DNA from: Vibrio sp. SCSIO 43137
Lineage (GTDB): Bacteria > Pseudomonadota > Gammaproteobacteria > Enterobacterales > Vibrionaceae
NCBI RefSeq assembly: GCF_028201475.1
Contig: NZ_CP116383.1
Coordinates: 806,001 to 870,000, forward strand
Length of the DNA stretch: 64,000 nucleotides
Direction: 5' to 3'
Shown here piece after piece: positions 18,607-28,591 of the stretch. Position 1 is the stretch's first letter; the number at the start of each line of letters is the position of its first letter. Under the pieces are notes generated by a model. It saw only the letters and a program-made list of their open reading frames with translations, ran no database searches and was not told the origin of the DNA. A program made the position numbers and the translations under genes.

Positions 18607-20421
18607 ATGGGAGCAATTGATATTGCTGTGGCGATTATTTTCATGCTGAGCGTAATTGGCGTCGGCATGATAAAAAGTAAAGATGAGCAAACACATAGTG
18701 ATCATGGCGCTGCTGATTATTTTCTCGCTGGACGAGGACTTAGTTGGTGGCTAATTGGTTTTTCACTGATTGCTGCGAACATTTCAGCAGAACAGTTTGT
18801 GGGTATGTCCGGTCAAGGAGCTGGCCTTGAAGGGCTTTCTGTAGCTAGCTGGGAATGGATAGCAGCAATAACATTAGTAGTTGTGGCATTCGTACTTCTA
18901 CCTTATTTCTTACGCACTGGGATAACGACTATCCCTGAGTTCTTAGAAATTCGTTACAATCACTGGGCTCGACTTGCGATGACTCTCTCAATGACACTTA
19001 TTCTAGTAGGTGTTAGTTTGGTTGGCGTCATTTATGCCGGCGCAATAACCATGACTAAGTTATTTGCTGAATTTGGGTATGTTGTGTCTTTACCAGTTGC
19101 CTGTTGGATTCTAGGAGGTATGGCTGCCCTTTATGTTGCGTTTGGAGGTCTGAAAGCTTGTGCTTGGGCGGATCTTCTTCAAGGGTCAGCATTGATCATT
19201 GGCGGTGGTGTTATCACTTACTTTGCTTTTGACGCTTTGGGGGCAACAGAAATGACGTCGTTGGTTAGCTCTAATGGAGCTTCTGTCTCTTTGGTTTCAG
19301 ATTACAGTTCAATTGAAAAGTTTTCAGTTCTGAATGAAAGCTCGATGCATATGGATACACCCGCTATGCCTTGGCCTGTACTGTTGTTAGGTATCTGGAT
19401 TCCAAATTTTTACTACTGGGGATTAAATCAATATATAACGCAACGTATACTTGGTTCCGCTTCTTTGGGAGATGGCCAAAAAGGGCTCGTTTTAGCAGCT
19501 GGTCTTAAGCTTATAATACCATTTATCATTGTAATTCCGGGAATTATTGCATTTAATTTGTTTTCTGCTGAAATGGAAGAAAGTGCCAACATTGATGCCG
19601 GTGGAAGTGTATTCGCAAACTATGAGAGAGCATCACAAACACAAGATACTAATGTAATTTTCACACTTGACCCTAAATATGCCTTAGCACACCCAGAAAA
19701 AGCTCAAGAAATCGAACATTACAATAGCTCAGTCTTATCTCGAGTTGGTCTAGGTGCAACTGTAAATGAAGCAATAAATCCATATAAGTACGACTCTGCA
19801 ATGGGTCTATTAATTACAAAACTTATACCTAAAGACAAAGGTATACTTGGTTTTGTAATTGCAGCACTCATGGGGGCAATCATCTCCTCACTTGCAGCAG
19901 TGTTAAACGCTGCGTCTACACTGTTTACAATGGATGTATATCAACGATACATTCGTTCAAATGCAACACAGTTTGAGTATGTGACCTTTGGTCGAGTATG
20001 TATCGGTGTGTTTGTTGTAATTGGTTGTGTTGTAGCACCAATGCTAGCCGAGTTTAAGAGCATATTCGGATTTATTCAGTCTTTCCAAGGGTATGTTTCA
20101 ACGGGTATTCTTGCAGTATTTATATATGGTTTAGTTAATCGTACTTCAGGGAAATGGGCTGGTGTTATTGGTATAGTTGCCAACGCAATTATATACGCAT
20201 ACCTGCAATCAGCTCATGCAGAATTACACTTCCTTTATAGCATGTCCTACTGTCTTATCGCTGTATTAGTGATCTTAAGTTTATATGGAATGGTGTTTAA
20301 AGCAGAGCGGGTCGAATTCGAGTCAAATACGACCTTAGATATGACACCTTCTGTTGGTGCGCGTAATTGGGGTATTGTAGTTTGTATTCTCACGGTAGCA
20401 CTCTACATTATATTTTGGTAA
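18607..20421 (+). CDS. Sodium/solute symporter of the SSS family, SGLT-like
   Basis: A 604-residue inner-membrane transporter with about 14 membrane segments. The pattern YFLAGRGLSWWLIGFSLIAANISAEQ and SGQGAGLEG, with WNQY-like sites such as YYWGLNQYITQRILG, is typical of the SGLT branch that includes the Vibrio Na+/galactose transporter vSGLT. It is longer than vSGLT because of an inserted hydrophilic loop between about residues 320 and 395. A good RBS (GAGGTGA) precedes the start. The upstream operators resemble those before mglB, so the two sugar uptake systems are probably co-regulated. The substrate is inferred to be galactose-like. Confidence 0.88.
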   Translation: MGAIDIAVAIIFMLSVIGVGMIKSKDEQTHSDHGAADYFLAGRGLSWWLIGFSLIAANISAEQFVGMSGQGAGLEGLSVASWEWIAAITLVVVAFVLLPYFLRTGITTIPEFLEIRYNHWARLAMTLSMTLILVGVSLVGVIYAGAITMTKLFAEFGYVVSLPVACWILGGMAALYVAFGGLKACAWADLLQGSALIIGGGVITYFAFDALGATEMTSLVSSNGASVSLVSDYSSIEKFSVLNESSMHMDTPAMPWPVLLLGIWIPNFYYWGLNQYITQRILGSASLGDGQKGLVLAAGLKLIIPFIIVIPGIIAFNLFSAEMEESANIDAGGSVFANYERASQTQDTNVIFTLDPKYALAHPEKAQEIEHYNSSVLSRVGLGATVNEAINPYKYDSAMGLLITKLIPKDKGILGFVIAALMGAIISSLAAVLNAASTLFTMDVYQRYIRSNATQFEYVTFGRVCIGVFVVIGCVVAPMLAEFKSIFGFIQSFQGYVSTGILAVFIYGLVNRTSGKWAGVIGIVANAIIYAYLQSAHAELHFLYSMSYCLIAVLVILSLYGMVFKAERVEFESNTTLDMTPSVGARNWGIVVCILTVALYIIFW

Positions 20422-20459
20422 TGGTGCTTAAAAATATATAGAACATCGATATTATTTAT

Positions 20460-20489
20460 GAGCGCCAGTGCAGTACTGGTGCTCTTTAT
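20460..20489 (+). terminator. Terminator of the symporter gene
   Basis: GAGCGCCAGT/ACTGGTGCTC stem (one G-T pair) with a 5-base loop, followed by a T-rich stretch. Confidence 0.75.
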
Positions 20490-20629
20490 TAGTTTTTATT
20501 GATTTATACAAGGTGTTATTACTAATTTAGATAAAACAACCTAGAAATTTTTATTTAACATCTGGATTTAAATGAAGTAAGGGTAGGGTTTATATTTAAA
20601 TGCTTTCACAATAAGGATTATTACTACAA

Positions 20630-21478
20630 ATGAGATTTCTTAACACGCTCTTATGTTTGTCATTACTATCATTCTGCTTAAGCACTAGTGCTGAAACAAT
20701 AAATATCAAACGTGTTCACGGAGAAAAAGAAGAACTAATATTTTCAATTCTAAAGCTCGCTTTGAGTAAAACGGATTCTAGCATTAAATTTCAACAAAGC
20801 AGTGAGTTCTATAATGATGCTCGCTTAGTTAGCGAAGTAGAAGCCAACAATGTTGATGTCATGTGGGCAGGTGCATCACCAGATATTGAAAAAGCGTTAT
20901 CAACGATCAGAATTCCGGTATTAAAGGGACTTTTGGGTCACAGGGTGTTCATCATTCGGAATGTTGATAAGCAAGTGTTCTCTAAAATAAGCAACTTAGA
21001 TGAGCTTCGAAGGTTTACGGCTGGTCAAGGTGAGTTCTGGGGAGACACTAAGGTGCTTTTAAACGCAAAAATTCCCACTATAACTACTACTAAATATGAA
21101 AATTTGTTTTTAATGCTCGAAGGTGAACGTTTTGATTACTTTCCCAGAGCATTACATGAGCCATGGACTGAAGTAAAAAGGCATTCAAATCTAAATTTGA
21201 CTGTAGATCAAAATATATTAATAATCTATCCTTTTGCAATGTATTTTTATGTGAATAATAGTAACTCAGAACTATACAATAAAATATATAATGGCTTTGA
21301 AATGGCAATTAATGATGGAAGTTTTGATGAGCTTTACTTTAATCACCCAATGATTAAAGATGCACTAATTAGGTCAAATGTCAAAAATAGAAAAATTATA
21401 AGGTTAGAAAATAAATTAATGTCACCTAAGACACCTTACAATAAAAAGCAGTATTGGCTCGATGTAAGTAAACTATAA
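20630..21478 (+). CDS. Periplasmic solute-binding-like protein
   Basis: A 282-residue exported protein with a signal peptide ending near LSTSA. It has the outline of a family 3 binding protein (WAGASPDIEKALSTIRIP, LRRFTAGQGEFWGDTKVL, GERFDYFPRALHEPW, and a typical C-terminal YNGFEMAINDGSFDELYF). Sequence identity to named families is weak by eye. It is followed after 73 bases by a chemoreceptor gene in the same direction, so the two may form a sensing pair. No ABC partner is nearby. Confidence 0.7.
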   Translation: MRFLNTLLCLSLLSFCLSTSAETINIKRVHGEKEELIFSILKLALSKTDSSIKFQQSSEFYNDARLVSEVEANNVDVMWAGASPDIEKALSTIRIPVLKGLLGHRVFIIRNVDKQVFSKISNLDELRRFTAGQGEFWGDTKVLLNAKIPTITTTKYENLFLMLEGERFDYFPRALHEPWTEVKRHSNLNLTVDQNILIIYPFAMYFYVNNSNSELYNKIYNGFEMAINDGSFDELYFNHPMIKDALIRSNVKNRKIIRLENKLMSPKTPYNKKQYWLDVSKL

Positions 21479-21551
21479 CATAGATTATCTACAATATCAG
21501 TTTTAACATAAACATCATCAGGCACACCATTTAAAGACCTGGAGGTTTAAC

Positions 21552-23045
21552 ATGGTTTCTATCAAAAAAAAATCAACTTTTTTATTATCTGCAGTGTCAG
21601 TGCTAGTATTATCGGTGGTTCTTTCAGTTAGTTATTTTTTTGCTAACAAGTACCTTGATGACTCACTTGCAAAGCAAATAAGGGATTCAAACCACACTTT
21701 ATCAGTTGTTCTCAGTGAACCAGTTTTTTCATATGACTCCTCACTTACAAATAATATCATTACCTCATTCATTGAGTTTCCATACATATATTCATTAAAA
21801 GCATTTGATCATAGAGGAAAGTTAATCGGAGAAAGCCCAGAAAATCTAGGGAAAATTGATTTAAAATACTTAGTGAAACATAAATTAGATATATCTTGGG
21901 AAGATGGCAGAAAGGTGGGTTATTTAGAAGTAAACTATAGACTAGATGCAAATGACAGTTTACTTTCTATGTTAAAGTATATGTTGGTTTTAGTTGGACT
22001 TACTTTGCTTGTATCCTTACAGATAGTTAACTCAGCTATTCTAAAAAAATTAGTTATTACTCCAATCCAAATTGTAGCTGATGCTATGTCAGAAATAGCT
22101 CAGGGAGGAGGAAACTTGACCAGTCGGTTAGCCATAGATAGCAATGATGAAGTGGGAAGGTTAGCTCGTGGCTTCAACAATTTTGCATCAAACTTGCAAC
22201 ACCTAGTAAGCGAAATAAATGAATCTACTGAAGAGCTCATTGGTTACGCTGAGCAAACGAAGTTAAGAGCCGATGGCAATACGATCTCAACACATAAACA
22301 ACTAAATGATATAGATGAAGTTACCTCAGCGTTGAACGAGATGACATCTAATACCTACGAAATATCGAACCACGCAACACGAACAGTAGACAAAACTAAA
22401 AATTGTAGTGATTTAGCAAATAATGGCAACATTAATATTAGAAATGCAATAAGTAACATCAATGATCTAGAAAAAGTTATATATATCACTTCTGAAACTA
22501 TTTCAGAGCTTAAAAGCAAAAGCAGTTACATCAATAATATAATGGAAGTTATCGTAGAAATAGCAGATCAAACAAATTTGCTCGCATTAAACGCTGCCAT
22601 AGAGGCTGCAAGAGCAGGAGAGCATGGTCGAGGGTTTGCAGTTGTTGCAGATGAAGTTAGGGCATTAGCGATAAGGACTCAAGATTCAACTAAAGAGATT
22701 GAGCAGATAGTTAAAGAACTACAGTTGAAATCTGAAGAAGCTAGTATACAAATGGACGAAACACATATCGCATTGGAAAATACCGTGAAAGAGTCAAGAA
22801 ATGCAACATTGTCATTAGACGGTATAATGAATGATATTACAAAAATTCACAAAATGAATGAACGAGTGGCCATTGCTATGGAGGAGCAAAACTCTGTAGT
22901 CACTGCGTTAAGTAATAGAATGGAAATCATTAATAGTATTGCAACCTCAGTTAATAAAGATACGTCATTTGTTGGTGAGCTTAGCTTGCAAGTTGACAAT
23001 GCCAGCTCGCGTATTAAGTTTGGTTTGTCAAAGTTTAACTTTTAA
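21552..23045 (+). CDS. Methyl-accepting chemotaxis protein with small periplasmic domain
   Basis: A 497-residue chemoreceptor with a good RBS (TGGAGGTTTAAC). TM1 lies near residues 9-29, a short periplasmic domain spans about 30-135, TM2 lies near 138-158, and a HAMP domain precedes the signalling helices. The hairpin tip [20 protein letters not shown] and the flanking [19 protein letters not shown] are conserved. The small periplasmic domain suits recognition of a loaded binding protein, such as the product of the gene just upstream. Confidence 0.92.
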   Translation: MVSIKKKSTFLLSAVSVLVLSVVLSVSYFFANKYLDDSLAKQIRDSNHTLSVVLSEPVFSYDSSLTNNIITSFIEFPYIYSLKAFDHRGKLIGESPENLGKIDLKYLVKHKLDISWEDGRKVGYLEVNYRLDANDSLLSMLKYMLVLVGLTLLVSLQIVNSAILKKLVITPIQIVADAMSEIAQGGGNLTSRLAIDSNDEVGRLARGFNNFASNLQHLVSEINESTEELIGYAEQTKLRADGNTISTHKQLNDIDEVTSALNEMTSNTYEISNHATRTVDKTKNCSDLANNGNINIRNAISNINDLEKVIYITSETISELKSKSSYINNIMEVIVEIADQTNLLALNAAIEAARAGEHGRGFAVVADEVRALAIRTQDSTKEIEQIVKELQLKSEEASIQMDETHIALENTVKESRNATLSLDGIMNDITKIHKMNERVAIAMEEQNSVVTALSNRMEIINSIATSVNKDTSFVGELSLQVDNASSRIKFGLSKFNF

Positions 23046-23058
23046 GTGTACTAATTCA

Positions 23059-23186
23059 GAGAGAGTGCTCTAAATTCTGTTTAATTGTCTAGACTTAAGC
23101 CTTAAAGGCTAGGGATAGGTAATATGGATATGAAAGCTCTAGAAGCATTTGCTCGTAAAGCCGCTAAGTCAATTAAGACACTGTAA
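23059..23186 (+). pseudogene. 5' remnant of an IS256-family element
   Basis: An IS256-like end (GAGAGTGCTCTAAATTCTGT) is followed at 23,124 by the N-terminus of an IS256-family transposase, MDMKALEAFARKAAKSIKT, which is cut after 19 codons by the adjacent IS3-family element. I could not find the rest of the transposase on the other side of that element. Confidence 0.7.
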
Positions 23187-23197
23187 CCTTCCCTGTT

Positions 23198-24061
23198 TTA
23201 GTGGCACGGCACGTTAGAGTTTTTCCTGCTTTCGTGTCTTGCTAAATACTCCCATGGCGTCAGATCATTCAGTGAGTCATGGGGGCGTTCTTCGTTGTAT
23301 TCTCTCATCCAGTTTTCTGTCAGCTCCCGAACTTCACTGAGTGTTTTGAACAGATACATATCCAGTATTTCTGTTCGATAAGTTCGGTTAAAACGCTCAA
23401 CATAGGAGTATTCAGTGGGCTTTCCTGGTCGTATAAACTCAAGCTCTACATTGTGTTCAGCTGCCCAATCAACAAACGTATGGCTAATCAGTTCCGGTCC
23501 ATTATCACAACGAATCGCAATAGGTTTACCACGTTGTTCGATCAACTGCTCAAGTATTCGAGTAACACGCTCAGCTGGCAATGAAAAAGCAGGCTCAACT
23601 GTAAGCCCCTCTCGCTTATAATCGTCAATGACGTTAAATAAGCGGTATTTTCGACCGTTTGATAGCTGATCGTGCATGAAATCAACAGACCATACTTGGT
23701 TAGGTTTGAGTGGTTCTTTCAGTGGCTCTGGGGTATTCCGGTTTAACCGACGCTTAGGTTTAATGCGTAAGTTCAGCGCAAGCTCACAATAAATGCGATA
23801 AACACGTTTATGATTCCATCGATAACCTTTCACATTGCGTAAGTGATAAAAGCACAAGCCAAACCCCCAGTCGGCACAGTCTTCGCTATTGCACAACTCG
23901 ATCAATAGCTCTGCAATTTTGGCGTTCTCTGGTTGCAACTTTGACTGATAGCGATAACACGTCTCGCTGACCTGAAACCAACTGCAAGCTTGTCGAATGC
24001 TGATATGTTGATTCGCCACCGAATGCTGAGCCATCAAACGACGCTCACAGGGCTTTACCAC
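23198..24061 (-). CDS. IS3-family transposase OrfB (DDE integrase core)
   Basis: A 287-codon frame with a GTG start. The DDE residues are recognisable: VWSVDFMHD, RCDNGPELIS and the Glu in PTEYSYVERFNR. Its normal expression would be as an OrfAB fusion by -1 slippage on the A6G run at 24,061-24,067. Because orfA has a premature stop upstream of that run, the fusion cannot form here. The last 50 or so residues are identical to those of the other two island copies, while the rest differs, so the gene is a mosaic. Confidence 0.85.
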   Translation of the reverse strand: MVKPCERRLMAQHSVANQHISIRQACSWFQVSETCYRYQSKLQPENAKIAELLIELCNSEDCADWGFGLCFYHLRNVKGYRWNHKRVYRIYCELALNLRIKPKRRLNRNTPEPLKEPLKPNQVWSVDFMHDQLSNGRKYRLFNVIDDYKREGLTVEPAFSLPAERVTRILEQLIEQRGKPIAIRCDNGPELISHTFVDWAAEHNVELEFIRPGKPTEYSYVERFNRTYRTEILDMYLFKTLSEVRELTENWMREYNEERPHDSLNDLTPWEYLARHESRKNSNVPCH

Positions 24062-24102
24062 TTTTTTGCCATGGCTTCAGAAATGACTTCTGCTTTTAGG
24101 CG

Positions 24103-24321
24103 TTATTCAGCATACATTTTCTTCAGCCGTCGATTCTCATCTTCTAGCTCTTTCATGCGAGCCATGAGTGAGGCATCCATACCACCGTATTTAGAACGCC
24201 ACTTATAGAAAGTGGCATTGTTCATGCCATGCTCCCGACAGAGCTCTTGAACGGGTGTCCCAGCTTCAGCTTGTTTCAATATCGATAAGATCTGACTGTC
24301 CGTGTAACGTGATTTTTTCAT
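24103..24321 (-). pseudogene. IS3-family transposase OrfA with premature stop
   Basis: 72 codons with the IS3 helix-turn-helix (RYTDSQILSILKQAEAG, MNNATFYKWRSKYGGMDASL) and the start of the leucine zipper. After KMYAE a TAA interrupts the frame; the following codons, read in the same frame, continue as RLKAEVISEAMAKKW, the usual OrfA end. A single base change in a Glu codon would explain the stop. Confidence 0.75.
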
Positions 24322-24552
24322 GTTGAATCTCCTGTATTAACTATACGAGAAAATTCTACTTCTGCATGCTGTTAGTTTTCGGGGGGATTACCGAAAGAAC
24401 GTCTATGTATCAAATATCATAGTAGACAATTACACAGAAATTATGACAGTCTTCAATATGAAGCTAGAAGTATGTTTTTAACCTATTTGAAAGCTGAATA
24501 ATTGAGTACTCTTATCTAATAGATATGAAACTAATTGTGTTCAGTTGGAATT

Positions 24553-25779
24553 TTAATCAATTACAACACAATTTCTACCTTTATTTTTAGCAGCATATAA
24601 AGCTGTATCTGCTCTTTTTAATAGTTGATTATTTGTCTCTCCAACCTGACTTGTCGCAACACCAATACTTGCTGTTAATGAATAACTTTCACTAACATCC
24701 AAATTTTCGATAATAGCCCTAAATTTTTCAGCTAGGTAACCTGCGCCCGGCGAGTCGGTGTTAGGACAAATAATAAGAAACTCTTCGCCCCCCCAGCGTC
24801 CAACTACATCTACTTCTCTCACCATTTTTTGTAATGCTTTAGCAACTGTGATTAGTGTATGGTCGCCGGCTAAGTGACCCCATGTGTCATTAATATATTT
24901 GAAATGGTCTAGATCGATTAGAATTACTGAAAAATCATGAGCGTACCTATTAAATCGGTTTCTTTCATCTACTAACACTTTATCTAACTTGTGCCGATTA
25001 AATACGTTAGTTAGAGAGTCGGTTATTGATGTGCGTCTCAGTTCCTTTTCTAACTGTACTCTTTTAGTTATGTCTTCTCTAACTGCTTGAATAGCAGCTT
25101 TAGAATCCCAGTCTATTCTATTGTAGTAGACATTGAAATAACGTTCTTTGCCATCAAAGCATATGTTTTTTACCACCCTACTTGCTTTCAAAACGTTACC
25201 TTTTATTATGTCTACGTATAATTTTTGCATATCTTCATGCTCATTTTCGTGAATAAAATCCATCATGTTTACATTGTTAAGTACGTAATCTATAGATGGC
25301 GCATGCATTAAATCTACCCATGATTGGTTAACCATTACAGGTTTAAAATTTCTATAAATAGCGATACCTTGCCCTGAAGTTGTAAACAGGCTTTCATATT
25401 TTCGATTGTTTTCTTCTAATTGTTCATGCGCTTTTTCAACGATAGATAAATCCAAAACAGTTACTTGAATCGCTGGCTCACCTTCCCACTCTATCAAATG
25501 ATCTATTGCAAAAACTGTAAAGGGAAGGCCATTTCGATCAATATTCTTATATGTTCTGCCACGAGGAGGCTGTATGCCGTTTGTTAACAAGTAAAAATTA
25601 TCTTTAGCAGACTGATGGTACTGAGGAGCTATGAGATCCAAAATAGAGTCAATGTTTAACATTAAATCTGTAGCTGAATTATAACCAAATAGTTTTGCAT
25701 AATTATCATCGACATAAACTGGCTCGAGTCCTTTAAGTACAATTACTCCATAGGTAGAGTCAATATTAAATGTAGGCAT
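24553..25779 (-). CDS. Diguanylate cyclase with two PAS domains
   Basis: A 408-residue c-di-GMP synthase. Two PAS-like domains (about residues 1-115 and 125-240; e.g. GVIVLKGLEPVYVDDNYAKL and GQGIAIYRNFKPVMVN) precede a GGDEF domain that begins near TDSLTNVFNRHKLD. The active-site motif is RWGGEEFLI (GGEEF). No clear RxxD inhibitory site was seen upstream of the motif. I chose the start at 25,779 (MPTFNIDSTYG); the frame runs on upstream to 25,896 but that part is hydrophobic and unlike the family. No EAL domain. Confidence 0.88.
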   Translation of the reverse strand: MPTFNIDSTYGVIVLKGLEPVYVDDNYAKLFGYNSATDLMLNIDSILDLIAPQYHQSAKDNFYLLTNGIQPPRGRTYKNIDRNGLPFTVFAIDHLIEWEGEPAIQVTVLDLSIVEKAHEQLEENNRKYESLFTTSGQGIAIYRNFKPVMVNQSWVDLMHAPSIDYVLNNVNMMDFIHENEHEDMQKLYVDIIKGNVLKASRVVKNICFDGKERYFNVYYNRIDWDSKAAIQAVREDITKRVQLEKELRRTSITDSLTNVFNRHKLDKVLVDERNRFNRYAHDFSVILIDLDHFKYINDTWGHLAGDHTLITVAKALQKMVREVDVVGRWGGEEFLIICPNTDSPGAGYLAEKFRAIIENLDVSESYSLTASIGVATSQVGETNNQLLKRADTALYAAKNKGRNCVVID

Positions 25780-25978
25780 ATAGATTTCTCGTGAAAAATA
25801 ATGTTGTGAGATGGTTAGGTAGTAAAAATAATTTAGTGTGAAGAAGTGACTAATTAAGCATGGTAATGATCTAATGCTGAACTTGAATTTCTTCATGTTG
25901 CTTTTGTTTATTGCTTTTTCTTTTTTGTAATATGCATAAAGGTTTCTTTAATGTAGGTGTAATATTATCGGATGAGGT

Positions 25979-26579
25979 TCAATAAATAAGGTTTAGCTGC
26001 ACGGAACAATGCCGATTTTTATAGCTTCTACTATCTTCTCTAGCTCCTGAATACCAAATATAGCAATTATCCGATTTTAACTTGTTCTTGCTGGGGTTTG
26101 AATCTGTTATTACATTTTCCTTTAGCGAAAGTGTTCCTACAATATCAGTCCCCAGTGACGCCCTCGTCCTCCCAGTTATTTTGATGATAGCCAGAGAACA
26201 CAACATCTTCACCTGTACCAATACCATCCATTATTGAAGATATTGTTGTTGCAGATGCTGAAGGAGTACCAAAGATAAAGTAACAATCTTTTCCACATAT
26301 ACTTTTAAAAGGGTTATAATCAGGTTCGTCACCGTAATAACCACCTCCAGTAGCTGGATCGGTTCTATCTTGATTTCTCCCTTCTAGCCCAACAACTACT
26401 AGCTTTGCATAAGTAAGAGCTATTTGAGATTCGATTTGGCTTTTAACAGTGAGCAGTAATTTGTTTTTAGCGTTTTCTTGTAAGCTAATAAATCGAGGTG
26501 CAATGAGAATGGATACAGTTCCTAAAATAACAATGACAATTACCAGTTCAATAAGCGTAAACCCCCAATTCTTTTTCAT
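25979..26579 (-). pseudogene. Type IV pilin-like protein, frameshifted
   Basis: The N-terminus MKKNWGFTLIELVIVIVILG is a class III prepilin signal, with the GF cleavage site, Glu5 and the hydrophobic helix. A 144-codon frame ends at 26,145 after DEGVTGD. Removing one base from the GGGG run near 26,150 joins it to a second frame (TDIVGTLSLKENVITDSNPS...) that ends with a Cys-containing C-terminal part at 25,979, giving about 199 residues. Two Cys near the C-terminus (NCYIW and HCSVQ) would form the usual disulfide loop. It is a lone pilin gene with no assembly genes nearby. Either a real frameshift, a phase-variable tract, or a sequencing error. Confidence 0.75.
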
Positions 26580-27109
26580 AAATCTACCATCCGAATTTGT
26601 TTATTAGGTTCTACAAAATTGTGCCACCACAATATTATTTGTGGTCATATAGTTTCATATGTTCAAGGTTGTATCTTTAAAGCCCTTATCGTTAATTGTC
26701 ACCTTGCTAGAGCAAGTAATATAGCCAAGGTTACCGATTTAAAGTAGCGAGTTAGCCAATGTTTTGGACAGAGGTTTCGCTTAATGCCTATTAGCATATA
26801 TAGGTTTACAACAATACTCCTATGGCTTTCCTATAGACACCTGATAGTACAGGCACAGGCTGACAGCTCTCAAGTTATTCCGTTGATCATAACGCTAATA
26901 AAACAATCTTGAGGAGTTTCCTATGGAAACCATACTTCCCGTTAAAAAATAGCTCAATGCTGACTGTGAACTTCGAACTTTTAGGGTAAGCATAACGAAT
27001 AAAGTTCTTAGTTCATCAGCAATATCGTTACTTGAACGAGAGTGAGAGAGGTTCCGGTTTTCCAGAAAAACGTGCTCACTCTGTTCATATCGCACAACCT
27101 ACCTGTTTT
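26580..27109. other. 530-bp gap without a recognisable gene
   Basis: No convincing gene. A 66-codon frame at 26,895-27,095 (minus) has no RBS. The + strand near 26,910 (TTGAGGAGTTTCCTATGGAAACC) looks like a ribosome binding site and start, but the frame closes after nine codons. Possibly a decayed insertion sequence. Confidence 0.4.
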
Positions 27110-28432
27110 CTAGAGCCAAGCTTCCTTCTCTGTAATGGTATGCTGTTTCGAGTCTACTTTTTCGGCATCAATAACTGAAGGTTCCATTTGACCAATATCT
27201 ACCATCTGCTTGACCAACTTCTGCCTTAATACTTGTGTGACGTATTGGTGGCTTTGAAACCCTATTAAATTGTTTAGCTCCCATGGATCTGCTTTTAAAT
27301 CATAAAGGAAGTCATCTACAAATTGATTGTTGTCCACTTGTCTCATACTATATTTCCACCGAGAGGTTCTAATACAGCGCCCTACATGCGATTCACTAAT
27401 TTCAGCGTATGCATACTCTCTAAACTCACGTGATGTCCTGTTTACTAGAGGCAAAATAGATTGGCCACTCATATATTCTGGCACAGGGATATCACATGCG
27501 TCTAACAACGTTGGAGCTATGTCGACTAGGCTTATATTATTTGGTAAGCGGCCGCCTCCATTGAATTGAGCGCCTGACCAAACCATAGGTATTTTTAGTG
27601 ATGCGTCATGACATGATCTTTTATATTCTCCGTTGCGAGTTTTAAAATGACACCCATGATCACTTGTGAACAAGACAATAGTATCCTCTAGGATATTGAG
27701 ACTTCTCAATACATCTTTAATACGCCCATAAGCTTCGTCTATTCTTTTTACCATGCCGTAGTACCCTGGCAAATGTTGAGCTGATGTTCCTCCTAGCGCC
27801 CTCAGATCTGGCGGAGTCCATGCATCAATATATCTTGACTCATAGTCTACTGGGGCAGGGTAATCATCTCTTGTGTTTTGCATATGTGGCTCCAACAAAG
27901 ATACCATCATGAAAAATGGAGAATCTTTGTTTTCGTCAATATATTTAATAGCACGATCGACTGTTGCATCAACTCTATAGCCAGGTAAGCGTACCTCGTT
28001 TCCTTTTTCATCGAATAGTACAGTTTGGTATGCATCTGAGATGAACTCTAGTATGTTTGCTGCGCACCATGTTTGATACCCACCTTGAGGCTCAGAAAAC
28101 GGCTCTACATTACATGCATTTAAATGCCACTTTCCAAAGTATGCTGTGTTATACCCAGCATCATTGAAATAGTGCGCTAACGTCATTTCTTCGTGAGGCA
28201 GTACGTCATCGTTTGTATTGCAATTAATTTCTGAAGAATACTTTCCGGTTTGTAAGCATGCCCTCGCAGGAAGGCAAACCGGCTGAGGAGTAAATGCATT
28301 CTCGCAATGAGTTCCATTCATAGCGTCGTAATCAATGTTAGGGGTAAGGTCTAACGGGTTGCCATGCACACCTAGGGTGTCAGCTCTTTGTTGGTCAGTA
28401 AAAAAGATCAGCACATTTTTCTTCTTTTGCAT
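27110..28432 (-). CDS. Cys-type sulfatase, apparently cytoplasmic
   Basis: A 440-residue sulfatase of the alkaline-phosphatase superfamily. The FGly signature is PVCLPARACLQTG (C-x-P-x-R), so Cys is the residue turned into formylglycine. Metal ligands are visible in FFTDQQRAD near the N-terminus and FTSDHGCHF; GKWHL is also present. The chain begins directly with the catalytic core, with no signal peptide, so it should act inside the cell on imported small sulfate esters. The start at 28,432 has GGAGAG upstream. It is divergent from tctC copy 2, and the island also encodes a maturase. The substrate is unknown. Confidence 0.9.
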   Translation of the reverse strand: MQKKKNVLIFFTDQQRADTLGVHGNPLDLTPNIDYDAMNGTHCENAFTPQPVCLPARACLQTGKYSSEINCNTNDDVLPHEEMTLAHYFNDAGYNTAYFGKWHLNACNVEPFSEPQGGYQTWCAANILEFISDAYQTVLFDEKGNEVRLPGYRVDATVDRAIKYIDENKDSPFFMMVSLLEPHMQNTRDDYPAPVDYESRYIDAWTPPDLRALGGTSAQHLPGYYGMVKRIDEAYGRIKDVLRSLNILEDTIVLFTSDHGCHFKTRNGEYKRSCHDASLKIPMVWSGAQFNGGGRLPNNISLVDIAPTLLDACDIPVPEYMSGQSILPLVNRTSREFREYAYAEISESHVGRCIRTSRWKYSMRQVDNNQFVDDFLYDLKADPWELNNLIGFQSHQYVTQVLRQKLVKQMVDIGQMEPSVIDAEKVDSKQHTITEKEAWL

Positions 28433-28570
28433 TTTTCTCTCCAGTTTAATTTGCTTAGTAGGCAATTATCACATAACAAAACACATGGACAAAGCTATCA
28501 TATTTCTATTGTTGATTTTAGTCACTTGTATGACTACTTATGACTAAAAAGCAAACTAATTAGACGTAGA

Positions 28571-28591
28571 TCTCAATTGTAGTCCTTATGG
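28571..28591 (+). promoter_or_regulatory. Shared motif A, site 2
   Basis: TCTCAATTGTAGTCCTTATG followed by G. The core ATTGTAGTCCTTATG matches ATTATAGTCCATATG (17,958-17,972) at 13 of 15 positions. It lies between the divergent sulfatase and tctC copy 2. Confidence 0.4.

Larger units (their letters stand above)
23182..24391 (-). mobile_element. IS3-family element, third and divergent copy
   Basis: The right end TGTAACCTTCCC matches the other two IS3 copies, but the left end (GGTAATCCCCCC in element orientation) does not match theirs well. It encodes orfA and orfB on the minus strand. The left boundary is approximate and I see no target duplication. Confidence 0.75.

Noticed and set aside
26895..27095. 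66-codon minus-strand frame
   Set aside because: No RBS and no family resemblance; may be a decayed IS but I could not prove it.
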